A stretch of 64,000 nt of DNA from Larix kaempferi (taxonomy: Eukaryota > Streptophyta > Pinopsida > Pinales > Pinaceae): NCBI GenBank assembly GCA_027924585.1, contig BSBM01000486.1, forward strand, positions 47,012,001 through 47,076,000, read 5' to 3'. A model generated the notes under the pieces. That model had not been told where the DNA came from. It did not search any database and worked only from the letters and a program-made list of their open reading frames with translations. Positions 48,584 through 59,837 of this stretch are shown here, one piece after another. Numbering within the stretch: position 1 is the stretch's first letter; each line of letters begins with the position of its first letter. The translations under genes and the position numbers were made by a program.

Positions 48584-48850
48584 TTTGAAGAGATTACTTC
48601 TGAAGAGATTACTCCCACCATATCTTGTCATGCATTAAATAGAATTAGCTCTCCTAAAACTTTAAAGATCAAAGGATATATCAAAAATAAAAAGGTAGCA
48701 ATTTTGATTGATTTTGGTAGTACTCATAATTTCATTCATTGTAAATTAGCCAAAGTGCTCAATTGCTTTGTATATCCAACACCAGAGTTTCAAGTAATGA
48801 TTGCAGATAGAGGAACTGTCAATTGTTCTGGTGGATGCTCATTCAAAAGC
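48584..48850 (+). pseudogene. E4 protease, start only
   Basis: Following the gag stop in the same frame, PTISCHALNRISSPKTLKIKG and VAILIDFGSTHNFIHCKLAK are read. The catalytic D-S/T-G is D-F-G. The coding sequence then breaks off; RT and RNase H, which should follow, are absent on both sides of the LINE. The deletion therefore belongs to E4 itself. Confidence 0.78.
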
Positions 48851-48890
48851 TGCAAAAGGATCCCAGTGTATTAGATACTTTTGTGTGGAA

Positions 48891-48907
48891 AAATGATTCA
48901 GTATGAT
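48891..48907. repeat. Target duplication of the LINE, left
   Basis: AAATGATTCAGTATGAT occurs here and, identically, at 54248-54264. Confidence 0.95.
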
Positions 48908-51900
48908 TTTTTTTTCCCCGGAAAAAAGTCGTAATTTTATTATCAGAAGATACAAAATTACATTCTACAGATATATGGAGAGCATAAGCTACTCCATACA
49001 TTATCACATATGTGTGGGTACAGTAAATGATCTCAGGAACAAACCCTCATTGCACAGAAGTAGATTCATCATAACCGAATCCTCATCGGAGGATGCAGAA
49101 GATCCATGTCTGTGGACAAAGCAGCAGACACGATGGACCTCCCAAACCGGTAAAAACAGCCAGCAGTCAAACCCCTGATAAAGAGCAGCCAGACAAACCC
49201 CATAATGGACTGGAGCAATCCGTCGTTGCAAGCCGAGCGTCCCTGAAACCATTTTCTGTCCCAAACTTCAATAATAGTGCCCCATACAAAACAATGTCCT
49301 GCACCTGTAGTAGAATCACTGAGATCCCTACATTGTCACATATTTACTGTCCCATATTAACATCATTTCTGTCCCATATAACAAAAGCAACAATTGTTGT
49401 CCTTACAGCCACATATATCCACGTACAAAACAAATACTGTTACATAAATGGAAGAGCTTATCCATTATTGGTCAACAATAGCTGATCTATTGCTCAATTC
49501 TGTGCCGCCATATCATCAAGATAAGGTCTGTGGTAATAACTGAAAGTGCCCCCAGGTGAATGAACAGTAATCCTCCAAGTGCCTAGAGCAATATCCTGCT
49601 GCGTCGCTGCCTTTGAGAGCTGATCTGCCATCCCGTTCCTCTCCCTGTAAATATGAGTAAATGTAATAAGATCAAAGGAATGCTTTAACCTTATCACCTC
49701 CTCCAAGATTGGTAATAGGACCATCACATGACAGTGTGTAGTCTCCTTTGCCCAGTCAATAACTATCAAGGAGTCGCCAAAAACCTGTAGAGATAGACAT
49801 CCTTGTTCTAGAGCAAATAGCATCAGTAGTTTTAAAGACATCAGTTCAGCATAGTTGTTAGATCCTCGCCCCAAACCAGCTACAAGGTGAAAGAAATGGA
49901 ATTCAGATTTGTACAGTACTGCCCCCCCTCCACACACCGACTGATGGTCTAAAGAAGCACCATCAAAATAGGCCCATGGCATGGTGAAATCAATATGTTC
50001 TACACGCACAGGTCTAATTCGAACCGCATGGACAGGTATTATGTAGTGTTGAAGTATCGCCACAGCATGAGCCACTACAGTCTCCAGCGGAACCACACTA
50101 TCCTGAAATATGATCTTGTTCCGGGCTATCCATATGCCCCATGCGAATATACACGGAAGGGCCTGGAATGATGTGGACTTAAAAATCTGCCACCACGAAT
50201 GGAACACTTCAAGGATGTTCGTTCCCCTCCACCTCACCTGAATATCAAAAAAATAGCATATACCATCCCATACAGCCTGTGAATATCGAAAATGAACAAA
50301 TAGATGAGTATAGGTCTCATCCGCAATCCGACAAAGTGGACAGATCCCCGGACCCTGGAGGAATCGTTTTTGTAGAATGTCCCAGGTAGGAGCCTTATTT
50401 TCCAGTATAGCCCAGAAGAGTAATTTAGATTTACCCGGACATCTTAACTTCCACAGATATTTCCACCACCACACCAATTCCCTGTTATGAGATTCCACAT
50501 TCAGCTGGATATATCCATATTTTGGTGAGTATATCCCCGAGGGATGGTGATCCCATATAAGTTCATCAACCTTGTTGGTCAGCCGAATATTAGTAATTCT
50601 TAATATCCGCAGAAAATCCTCCCAAGCCCCCTGCAGTGCTTCAGTTATCCCAAGTCGCTGTGCAGAGATCCATCCCTGATGCCAAATTGTTGATGATCCC
50701 GGATCCTCAATATCAGCCAGAAAATGACAGCCTCTAGCAGCCAGAAAAGTTCTCAATTCCACCGAAAGGACATGACCTCCCCTGCAGCCAACCCAAGGAT
50801 CCAGCCCAATACGGATGAGACGCCCATCTCCAATCCTCCACACCAAACCAGAACCCACCAAAGAAAAATGCTGCACCACCGCTCTCCAGACCACAGAACA
50901 ATTTGCCCTCGTCTTATTGCCCATCCTGATCCATTCGAGAATAGTGAGAGGGGCAATATATTTATGATATACCACTCTTGTCCAGAGAATCTGTGTATGG
51001 ATAAGTCTCCACGACACTTTAGCCCCCAAATATCTTGCAAACAGAAAAATATTCTTTAACCCCCATCCTCCCAGTGCTTTAGGAACAACAATTTTTTCCC
51101 ATCTGACCCATACCAATGCACGAAGCTCACTCTTACCCTTCCAGATAAAGGCAAAGCACATCCTCCGGATCTTCTCTAGGACTCCAATGGGGATCCAAGC
51201 AAGAGACATCCAATACACCGGAATTGCTTCCAAAACAGATTTAATCAGGACCAGCCTCCCAGCCTGAGAGAGCCATTTATGACTCCATCCATGAAGGCGT
51301 TGTTCTAATTTTGCAATTAACTAGTGCCAATCAGCTTTTAGATAAGCATCCGGTTTCAAGTGAAAGCCAAGGTACTTTAAACCATCATCAATATCCAAAA
51401 TCCTATAAGGTAGTATGTTATCCATTCTGAGTATCTCCTGCTCGGATAAGTTCGAGTATGTGATAGTGGATTTGTCAATGTTCACTAACATACCCGCAGC
51501 AACTTGCACTAAATTAAGACCTTCAACCACCTTATCAATATCCTGTCGCGTGCCATCACAAAATATCAGGATGTCATCAACAAAAAGGAGATGTGTAATA
51601 AATAGTACCTGAGAAATGGATATGCCCCTAAAGGATTCATCAGCTTTAGCTTTCAGAATAAAACGGCTGAGTCCTTCAGCAACAAGGAGAAACAGCAACG
51701 GAGAGAGGGGACATCCCTGTCGTAGTCCCCTTCCCGCTTGGAAGAATGGACTAGCAGAACCATTAATCAGTACAGCAAAGCTCACCGTAGTGAGGCATGC
51801 CATAATCCACCTAATAAATTCGTAGCAGAACCCCAGGTGAGTTAGAAGCATCCGGATATATAGCCAGCTAACCCTGTCAAATGCTTTAGAGAGATCAATA

Positions 51901-54247
51901 TTAATCATAGCACCCTTCTGTTTCATCACTTTCAGAGTGTGTAATCCTTCCTGAGCAACTCCAATGGCCTCATGAATTTGACGTCCTTCCAAGAAGCCAA
52001 ATTGTTCACAAGAAATATGCTGAGACAAAATATTCTTGAGTCGCCTTGCCATAACCTTTGAGATGATCTTATAGATACAATTGCAGAGAGAGATAGGTCT
52101 GAATTCATCAAAGCTGTCAGGCTTGTCCGTCTTCGGAATAAGAGCTATGAAGGTAGAGTTGAAAGGACCATGGACAAACCCATCCTTTCGCGATTCTTCC
52201 ACCACATTCAATAATTCCTCCCCGAAGAATTCATAGAAGCCTAAGAAGAATTCTATAGGCCAGCCATTAGGCCCCGGGCTTTTATCTTTTTGAAAGGATT
52301 GCATGAACATCGAGAGCTCATCCGGCATCACCTCCTCCATCAACAGTCTATTATCATCCTCCCCCACGAAACGAGGGAAAAGCTGGGTCACCCGAATAAT
52401 CTCAGCAATAGAGGCTCCAAGCTGAGCAGTGAATAAATATCCAAAATGTCGAACCCCCAATGCCGCTAATCCATCAAAGCTAGAGACCTGTTCCCCTGCT
52501 TCAGATTTTAGTTCCCAAATAGAGTTTGTGAATTTCCTCCCCTTAGCATATGCTTGAAAAAATTTAGTATTCTCATCACCGCACTAAATCCAAATCGCCC
52601 TACTTTTCATTCTCCACATCTCTTCTCTCTCACACAGTATCACAGTCCTGCATCTTTCCCACTCCATCAGCTCGCCTTTCTGTATATCATCCAGAAACCC
52701 CATGCCCAGACTATTAATAATCCGATCAATATTCATCTCAGCAGCCCGCAATGTCTGATCATCAATAGCCCTTTTGTCATGAGCCCAGGAAATAGTGGCC
52801 TCTTTAATGCGCTTAAGATTGTGATTAAAGTGTGCACCCGCATGCATCTGAGAATCTTGAGGTCGATGAACCCACAGATCCTGAACCAGTTTAACAAAAG
52901 CCTCCTCCTTCAGCCAGCTAGGATTGAATTTGAAAGGGCTAGGAGGTTTCTTCCTGCTACCTCGTAACTCCAGGAAGATGGGGCAATGGTCAGATATGCC
53001 ACCTGACCCTACCCACTGTCTGACAACATCAACTCTCAGAGCCAACGCATCGGCCACCAGAAATCTATCCAGTCTTTTAGCCACCCGATGTTCCCCAGCT
53101 CTCTTATTCCTCCAAGTAGGAGTTAACTTGGAAGGTAAAATGTCAAGAAGATCCTTCCTGGCAAAAACTTGAATAAAATGAGTTGCTAATGAATCCGGAG
53201 CAACCCGAGGCCCCCATACTTCAGAGGTCCCCAGAGTAAGATTGAAATCCCCACCCAAAATCACATCCCGTCCATCAAAAAGATCCAAACGTAACAAGGA
53301 GTCCCAGTAACCCACCCTATTTAAATAGGGCCCGTATATATTGAGAACCGTGATCAGCCGACCAATCTCATCATCCCAAACTTCCAATCCGATACCAGAA
53401 GAGATTCCCCAAGAACTATCACATCTTCAACTCTTTTCCTTCCACCCTGAGGCCAGCCCTCCAGAGCGCCCCCAAGCATCCACTCCAACAAACTTCCAAC
53501 CAGGGAGTAAAGATTCCAGAACTTGTACTACATCCTCACTGCCACCCAATGTTTCTTGCAACAGTAAAACATCCGGTTGATTAAATTCCACCAGCCTCCG
53601 AAGCGACGATTTTTTAATGGGAGTCGCCAACCCACGACAGTTGAAGGACATGAGTTTCATAATATACCCCCATCCAGGGCTTCCACTGCTCGAAGTGCCC
53701 ACTCAAAAAAATAATGTGTACCCATCACCAGAACGGGCTTGAGTAGGAGACCCAAGACTACCCCCTAGAGCAAAAGAGTCATCAATAAGGGAACATCAGG
53801 AGAAAATAAATGAGACTTACCCGAGGGTTTCACATCAGAACCCCATCGAATAAAGAACCCTCTAGCAACAAACCCCAGTAAAATCTCCACGACAGCAAGT
53901 ATCAAACCAAAGATCAGCTGGACAAGCCAAAACACCAGATTCCAGAAGCCCGCAGAAGCTCAGAATCCCTCAATCCTCCATCCAGATTCTTGGACCGATT
54001 CAATACCACCTGTCACTGCAATTCATGTAGCTTACTTCTAGTAGCATGCGTCTCAGCAATGCTTGTAGCACTCACACAATGTACTATCAATTGATGATTG
54101 GGAGCATTATCAATTGATGACAGGATGGACGTATCTAGTAATAGACAGAGAGAATTTCCCACCGACTTTCACTCATCCATGGAGAGCGCTATCTCAGGTC
54201 TTTGAGCATTTCATCCCTTCATCGATCACCCACATCACGATCTGGTC
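48908..54247 (-). mobile_element. L1-type LINE, nearly full length
   Basis: A 5.3-kb non-LTR retrotransposon lies on the minus strand: a T run at 48908-48915 (its poly(A) tail), a 3' untranslated region to about 49493, and ORF2 up to about 53702. About 545 bp of 5' sequence follows, in which a trace such as VVLNRSKNLDGGLRDSELL may be the end of ORF1. A perfect 17-bp duplication flanks it. ORF1 is otherwise missing, so the copy is 5'-truncated. Confidence 0.95.
49494..53702 (-). pseudogene. LINE ORF2: endonuclease, RT, zinc finger, RNase H
   Basis: A single frame of about 1400 codons is interrupted only by three stops, at about 53427 (WKEKS-stop), 52581 (AIWI-stop) and 51318 (ADWH-stop); no frameshift was found. 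Domains in order: apurinic-type endonuclease (MSFNCRGLA, LLLQETLGG, ILGGDFNLTLG, SDHCPIFLELRG), RT (IALIPKTDKP, FRPISLCN, GLRQGCPLSPLLF, catalytic FVDD near 51570), a reverse-transcriptase zinc-binding region (CPLCRIADETYTHLF), and a C-terminal RNase H with its four acidic residues (YFDGAS, NNYAEL, FGDSL, ERNGMADQL). The RNase H tail is typical of many plant L1 elements. In the cell ORF2 nicks DNA and copies its RNA into the nick. Confidence 0.93.
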
Positions 54248-54264
54248 AAATGATTCAGTATGAT
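54248..54264. repeat. Target duplication of the LINE, right
   Basis: A perfect 17-bp match to 48891-48907. The E4 sequence resumes after it. Confidence 0.95.
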
Positions 54265-54309
54265 ATAAGGATCAGTTATATATATATATATGTAAGAACT
54301 CCCAACTCA

Positions 54310-54979
54310 AACAACTGATCCTTTTGGAATTACACACCTCTCCTATAGGTGGGCACTCAGGATTCCTAAAAACGTACCACAGGATCGAGAAGGAATTTTT
54401 TTGGGAAAGCCTTAAATATGATGTTCAAAGGTTCATGGATGAATGTTTGGTTTTCCAACAAAATAAGGTTGAAACAGTTAAGACTCCCAGTCTTTTACAA
54501 CCATTAGAAATACCTTGTCATTGATGGGAGGAAGTCTCAATGGATTTTATCACATGTCTACCCAATTCAGAAGGGAAGGATATTATTATGGTGGTTGTTG
54601 ATAGACTCATGAAGTATGCACACTTTTGTGCACTCTCTCACCCTTTTAATGCAAGTACAATTATTGTAGCCTTCATGGAAACAGTTCATAGGTTACATGG
54701 AAACCGGAAGATTAGTATAAGTGATAGAGATCAAATTTTCATTGGGAAATTTTGGACTGAATTATTTTCTTGTTTGGGTACCCAATTGGCTCACAGTTCA
54801 TCTTATCATCCTCAATCTGATGGGAAAAATGAGATAGTGAACAAATGTTTGGAAGGCTATCTTTGTTTCCTTGCATTTGATAAACAAACACAATAGGTGA
54901 AATAGTTATCTCTGGCAGAATGGTGGTACAATAATTCCTTTCATACGTCATAAAAAATGTCTCCATTTATGGCACTTTA
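54310..54979 (+). pseudogene. E4 integrase, truncated
   Basis: It reads the zinc-binding domain (LHTSPIGGHSGFLKTYHR, CLVFQQNK, with the first cysteine of the CxxC pair retained and the second lost) and the DDE core: SMDFITCLP, ISISDRDQIF, and SYHPQSDGKNEIVNK where the glutamate of the motif is preserved one residue late. Stops occur at 54522 and 54894. The coding signal ends within KMSPFMALY at 54979, where LTR-like sequence begins, so the C-terminal domain and the 3' LTR are lost. Confidence 0.83.
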
Positions 54980-55560
54980 TGTTGATGTATATGTAACTTC
55001 GGAATGTATTTCATCTATGTATTTTATATATATTTATTGTACCCTTAATAGAGATGTGTTATTCCTCTATAAGGAAGTGTCGTCATGTGGATTGACAAGT
55101 GTCGCAAGTGTGTGTACTTGCCGATGGGTTATTAGACCAACATGTGTGGGGTCAGCCCTGAAATATATATTATAATGTGGATGTACCTAGCTAGACAAGT
55201 CGGCCCCATAAGGTCACTGGGAAAACAGATTAGTATAAATAGAGATCAGGTGATCTCTATTTAGATCACTCGGAAAAGTATCTCACTCTCACTCAGAAAG
55301 TGGCGCACTAGTGAGGAGGAGGATCATCTGCTACTAGGAGACTATCTTAGTGTATTTTGGTTGTACTTTGGTAGAGCCATTGCTCTCTCTATCTCTGAGG
55401 AAGTTGTGGGGTTTTTCACCTTAGGGTTTTCCCCACGGAAACTCTGTGTCTCTTGTCTCTCATGCTTTTGATTCTTGTGATACTTGTCATGCTTATTGTG
55501 ATTGTCATGCATTGATATACTATATATGTTATTCTCTCAGTAAAGATCCTAGAGTATTGT
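54980..55560 (+). repeat. LTR-like segment with TATA box
   Basis: Directly after the broken integrase begins sequence with LTR character: a TATA box (AGTATAAATAG, about 55232), a C/T-rich initiator-like region (CTCACTCTCACTCAG) and a T-rich tail. Exact ends are not defined: TG at 54980 is plausible, but the right end is unclear because the hairpin array follows without a boundary. Confidence 0.4.
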
Positions 55561-55568
55561 GAATTAAT

Positions 55569-56306
55569 GCTCAAAATTTAACACTTCGAGCTCATTAAAA
55601 ATAGTAAGATGGCATTTGAGCTTACTTTACACTTTTTTCGTGCTCTGGTTGAAACATGAAAAGTGGTTTGAGCTTACTTTTTACTTTTTCGTGCTCTAGT
55701 TCAAATATGAAAAAGATTCTGAGTGCTTTTGATACCATTCTCGTGCTCGTTAAAAATTTGAGTTAAAAAGGTGTGTCTAACGAGTATAGGTTTATCACTT
55801 TATCGGCCTCGCCAGACTATTTACAGAAAAGGAACTGTGCCAATTTTACTTTTCCTTTGTCGTACTTGGTTATCAACCATGACAAAGTTGTTAATGGAGT
55901 CCTTTTAAGCTCTTTTCAGACTCCCTAAATAGGAAAAGATCGCCAAGCGAACTTGATGCTTTCATGCTTGTAAAAGCATTTGAATGATCTTCTTTCTGGT
56001 GATAGTTTACCCCTTTTTCAGACCAAGAAGCACTATTTACGAAAAAGGAATACTCCAACCAACCATGGTTGGAAGAGTCCTCTCCCGCGTTGTTTTACCA
56101 TTTTTCGGGCGATGAGGCTAACTTTACGAAAAAGGACTGTTGGAGTCTCCTTTAGTTCTTTTCAGACTCTCTAAACATGAAATGACGTCGAGTTTTCATT
56201 CTCTGGACTCGTTAAATTTTAAAACATTGAAGGTTCCATTATGGGACGAACCCCTCCTTTCCTAGGTTCGTAAAACGTTTGCGATTAGACTCATCTATGA
56301 GATGAG
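55569..56306 (+). repeat. Array of about a dozen short hairpins (array 1)
   Basis: Consecutive inverted pairs with 6-8-bp stems and short loops run across 740 bp. Stems include CACTTTT/AAAAGTG (55630-55665), CTTTTTC/GAAAAAG (55684-55715), CTTTGTC/GACAAAG (55855-55887), GGAGTC/GACTCC (55896-55924), ATGCTTT/AAAGCAT (55956-55979), CCTTTTTC/GAAAAAGG (56012-56048), GAGTCT/AGACTC (56144-56169), ACGAACC/GGTTCGT (56246-56271) and CTCATCT/AGATGAG (56290-56306). Several loops or stem tops contain GTGCTC or GCTCGTTAAAAA. It lies about 330 bp downstream of the TATA box at 55232, so it would be transcribed. Confidence 0.7.
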
Positions 56307-56329
56307 CTATACCGAGCATCTGGTTACCA

Positions 56330-57420
56330 TCATCAATCACTAAAAAACAAGTGAGGCACTCATCATTCATGATGGGGAAAAAGGAAAGTGTTTGTATTAC
56401 ATACCTTAGTGGCAGTATTTAGTCGTTCTTGAACATGGCACTCGTTTGCATTTGCATTCAACACTTGGATAATCTGTTTGTCTTCGAGTCTTGTCAATTC
56501 CATGAGTCACGTCGCTCCTTTGGATCAGCCAAAGAATGCTTCCACGATCAGTTTCATTAGGGGTTGGTATCATTCTCACTGTGTAAATACTGCAAAGTCA
56601 TGCCATGCCCATGTTCAAGAACACGTCCATAGTCAGAACACACGTCGTCATGTCGTTGTTACTTTGAGTCAGTCTTACATTTTATTGTACTATCTGATCC
56701 ACTCTACACATTTTTGTCGTGTTTCATGTCAATTGATGGGGGATTCATTATGGCCCTCCTTCGACAGATTCATCCTTGTCGACCTCAACTAATCATCTAA
56801 GGATTGAATCTAGAAACCAGTCAAGTACCTTGGTCCTGTATACCTCAATGGCAGGTCACCTCGCTTTCATCATGAGTTTACATCATTGAATTTTGATTTA
56901 AAGATTTCATCTTTCGTTCGACGTCAACTCATTTATTCACACTTGATGATATGTACTGTGATACCTTGGGAATCATTGACATTAATGGTGATCTCCCTCG
57001 CACTTGTTAATGGTTTACATCAATAACCAGTAATCAAGTGGTTTCTACCATGTTCGACATCAAAACATTTGTAATCACATGGATAAATTCGTATCATTGC
57101 AGGTTCAGCTTCAAGACCCTGGGGAGTCATGTTTTACCTAGGTTGCGATGGAGTCATATTACACCGATCCACTTTTGTATTGGTCGTGGCTGTGTTATCA
57201 TCTCATCATGGATCTACACTTGTGTCTAGTAGCCATGATTGTGTTCAGTCTGTCATTACTCCCATGGATCTGCAATGTATTGGTCGGCAGCCATGTTGTA
57301 CTACATATGAAATTGTCAGTTCAGAGTCAGTTGTACTGCAACAGCATCCTTCATCCGACAAGTCTTTTTCCATTATTTCTATCAAACCACTTCACCTGTA
57401 CATCCTTAACAGCTTCATGC
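56330..57420 (+). other. Internal region without recognised genes
   Basis: Several overlapping frames (56478-56792, 57129-57470) show no domain. The region leads into a polypurine tract, so it may be the shrunken interior of a non-autonomous LTR element. Confidence 0.35.
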
Positions 57421-57421
57421 T

Positions 57422-57434
57422 TTGGGGGGCATTC
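57422..57434 (+). other. Polypurine tract before LTR
   Basis: TTGGGGGGCATTC directly precedes TGTTACACCC. A G-run a few bases before an LTR is the usual plus-strand primer site of gypsy elements. Confidence 0.6.
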
Positions 57435-58728
57435 TGTTACACCCAAAATCTATCCATCATCATGATTTAGTGTATACATACCTGAAGTCATAAGGACCAA
57501 GTACTCATTTGAGAGGATTTGTACTCAATTTGTAGAACCTTTTGAGAGGTCGTCATAGGTTGCACACTAGCAACATGCGACGTCGCAGGTTGCTCTATAG
57601 CAAGGTGTGACGGGGTCTGTTAATGGGAAAAAATAGCCATTTCGAGATCTTTCTCGAAGCTTTCCCATTTGGGGGCTTATCCCTGATCTCTTGGAGAGCT
57701 GGTACTCAACCCCTAACTCATTGGGAAGATCCCCTATCTCTATCCTACCATATCTGAACCTATCCTATCCATAATCTCATCCACCTAGTCCTATATATAT
57801 GATTCTCACTCCCATACCAAAGGGAGGAAGACTATGGTATCTACATGCCGGTGAAATCTCTCTTGGACACTTTCACTCACCTCTTGGAGACTCTCATGCT
57901 TCCTTAGAAGGGCTTGGCAATTGGCTTGTGTGGAGAAGGGCTGCTACGTTAAGTCATTGGTTGTAGTTCTATATCTCTATCATGTACTCCTCTATTTGCA
58001 GTAATACAAATGCTTTCCACCAATATTGTCTCTTATGTATGATGATGTTGTGTTGTTTACCTGCTTAACTGTTTACATAGATCTCTTATTGTATAGATGC
58101 TCTTTACTCATTTATCTTTTCTGTGTCTTGACAGGTCTTGCAGCTTGGATCTGACGACTGTGGGACGTGGAGCAACATAGCGGGAGAAAGGATAACGAAT
58201 CAAAGAGGTAATACATCTAGTACTTGATCCTTAAGTAGATCTAGGAAACACATTTTTAGTCTGTTTTATTTGTTCTACACTCGCATTGAGCTAGGGAGAT
58301 CCGGCTTGCCTCTGGTCGAGTGGATTGTCAGTTAAAAAATGAAACCAACCTTCAAGCAAAGTTTCTCTTTGATTTCAAGCTTGCATAAAAATGAAACCAT
58401 TTCACATGAGCATAGTTCCCATTCTATGTCAAGCTCGTTAAAAAATGAAATAGGCTCCTACGAATACGGTTTATGTTATGTTTCAAGCTCATTAAAAAAT
58501 GAAACCAAACACCCTAGCATAGTTTCCCTTTGGTTTCAAGCTTGCATAAAAATCAAACCAATCCACTGTACAAGCACGGTTTATGTTATGTTTCAAGCTC
58601 GTTAAAAAATGAAACCAACCTTCAAGCAAAGTTTTTCTTTGATTTCAAGCTTGCATAAAAATGAAACCATTTCACATGAGCATAGTTCCCGTTCTATGTC
58701 AAGGGTGAAAACGTGAAGGTGGGTAACA
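57435..58728 (+). repeat. Gypsy-type LTR containing hairpin array 2
   Basis: It starts TGTTACACCC after a polypurine tract and probably ends GGTGGGTAACA at 58718-58728, giving imperfect inverted ends and a length of about 1.29 kb. A TATA box (CTATATATATG) is at about 57792. The next bases are CTTTC; a matching duplication on the left was not found, and no partner LTR was recognised. The 3' part carries the second hairpin array. Confidence 0.55.
58328..58705 (+). repeat. Array of hairpins with conserved loop (array 2)
   Basis: Six or seven stem-loops are spaced 50-60 bp apart: about 58373, 58424, 58480, 58530, 58590 and 58643. Loops are AGCTTGCATAAAAA or AGCTCGTTAAAAAA and stems vary: TTTCA/TGAAA, CTATGTCA/TGAAATAG, GTTTCA/TGAAAC, TTGGTTT/AAACCAA. 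A larger 270-bp repeat (58340-58440 against 58610-58705) underlies part of it. Confidence 0.85.
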
Positions 58729-58767
58729 CTTTCATGAGAAACGAGTGGGAAATCGTCTTAGCGGAAG

Positions 58768-59105
58768 TTATTCGGCGGAATAATTTACATTATTCGGCCG
58801 AATATTGAAATTATTCGGTCGAATAATCTACATTATTCGGCCGAATAATGCAAAGGTTATTCGGCCGAATAACCATGAACAGTTCTCCGTCCAGCCTAAC
58901 GGAGATCCTTGAAATGTGTGCAAACAGTTGCCGGACGGAAAAAAAAATTTGGCAATAGTTTATTCGGCCGAATAATTATTCGGCCGAACAATTAATCGGC
59001 CGAACAATTACTCGGCCAAACAATTATTCGGCCGATTAATTATTCGGCCGAACAATTACTCGGCCGAACAATTAATCGGCCGAATAATTGTTCGGCCGAA
59101 CTATT
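58768..59105. repeat. Array of CGGCCG-centred palindromes
   Basis: Copies of the perfect palindrome TTATTCGGCCGAATAA and variants form two blocks. In the first, centres begin at 58773, 58795, 58816, 58838 and 58862 (21-24-bp spacing). In the second, nine centres begin at 58965, 58981, 58997, 59013, 59029, 59045, 59061, 59077 and 59093, exactly 16 bp apart. Variants change the flanks (AATAA, AACAA, ATTAA, ACTCG) but mostly keep CGGCCG. The array ends 7 bp before a TATA-like box. Confidence 0.95.
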
Positions 59106-59106
59106 T

Positions 59107-59150
59107 TTCTGCATAAAAGCACAGCATCGGCTGCCATTTGGCATTCTTTG
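59107..59150 (+). promoter_or_regulatory. TATA-like promoter of the downstream gene
   Basis: CATAAAAG at 59112-59119 follows the palindrome array and precedes a GC-rich, leader-like region, so transcription would start near 59140-59150. The placement is inference; no transcript data are available. Confidence 0.4.
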
Positions 59151-59708
59151 CTGTAATTTTGCTGGACCCCGCAGCGGGCCCGCATCGCCTCTGTCGCCAC
59201 CTTTCCGCTATCCGACGACCCGCCTGCTGACGCTCCGCGAACTGCTGCTACAGTTCGCCACCATCCTGTTTCCCCACGACTAGCTGTTGCTGCCTGTCTT
59301 GTTGATGCCCGTCGGCTATACGGTTGATAGCTCGTCGCCTACGTTCGCCACCCTGCTGTGTGCCGACGACTCGCTGATGCCCTGCGATCTTTTGCAGCTC
59401 GTCGTCTTTACGGTAGATAGTTTTTCGGTTTGTTGGCTGGTTCATGCTCTTTCTTGTTGGGTGTAGCTCGTCGTCAGTTACGCTTTGGGTGGCAGGTTGC
59501 CCGTTTGTTTTGCTGCGTGGAGGTGGTTGCGGTTTTGTTTGCAGGCTTCAAATTTGTCATATAGGTGCGTTTTTTTCATAGTTGTGTTGTTTTGATTCTG
59601 GCTGTGTATGTGATATGTTAAGTTGATGACATTTTTTTCTGCTTGGTGAAGGAATACGTTTCGTGGAGCGTTGGTGGAACGAATAATAGCGGTGTCGTCT
59701 GGATACAG
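59150..59708 (+). other. GC-rich leader with probable non-coding exons
   Basis: The GC-rich stretch has internal near-repeats (GTTCGCCACC at 59256 and 59344; ACGGTTGATAG and ACGGTAGATAG). A possible first exon ends at 59564 before donor GTGCGT. A second candidate exon (59653-59708) lies between acceptor GGTGAAG and donor GTATG. No ATG-led frame continues. Confidence 0.4.
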
Positions 59709-59837
59709 GTATGTCGCATATTCTGCCCATTAGTTTGTGGCATTAGAAAAAAATTAAAAAAAATCTGTTATGGCTGTTAAAATTTGAAGTTTTAACTTTT
59801 TTATAATGAATGTTGATTTTAGAGATGATTTTATGTG

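Noticed and set aside
54980-55802. Solo LTR bounded by CTTTA at 54975 and 55798
   Set aside because: The 5-bp match is weak. Sequence after the right copy does not resume E4 integrase, and the boundary would cut through hairpin array 1.
57601-57680. Inverted repeat around ATGGGAAA / TTTCCCAT in the LTR
   Set aside because: A single short stem in a region already explained as LTR; not distinctive.
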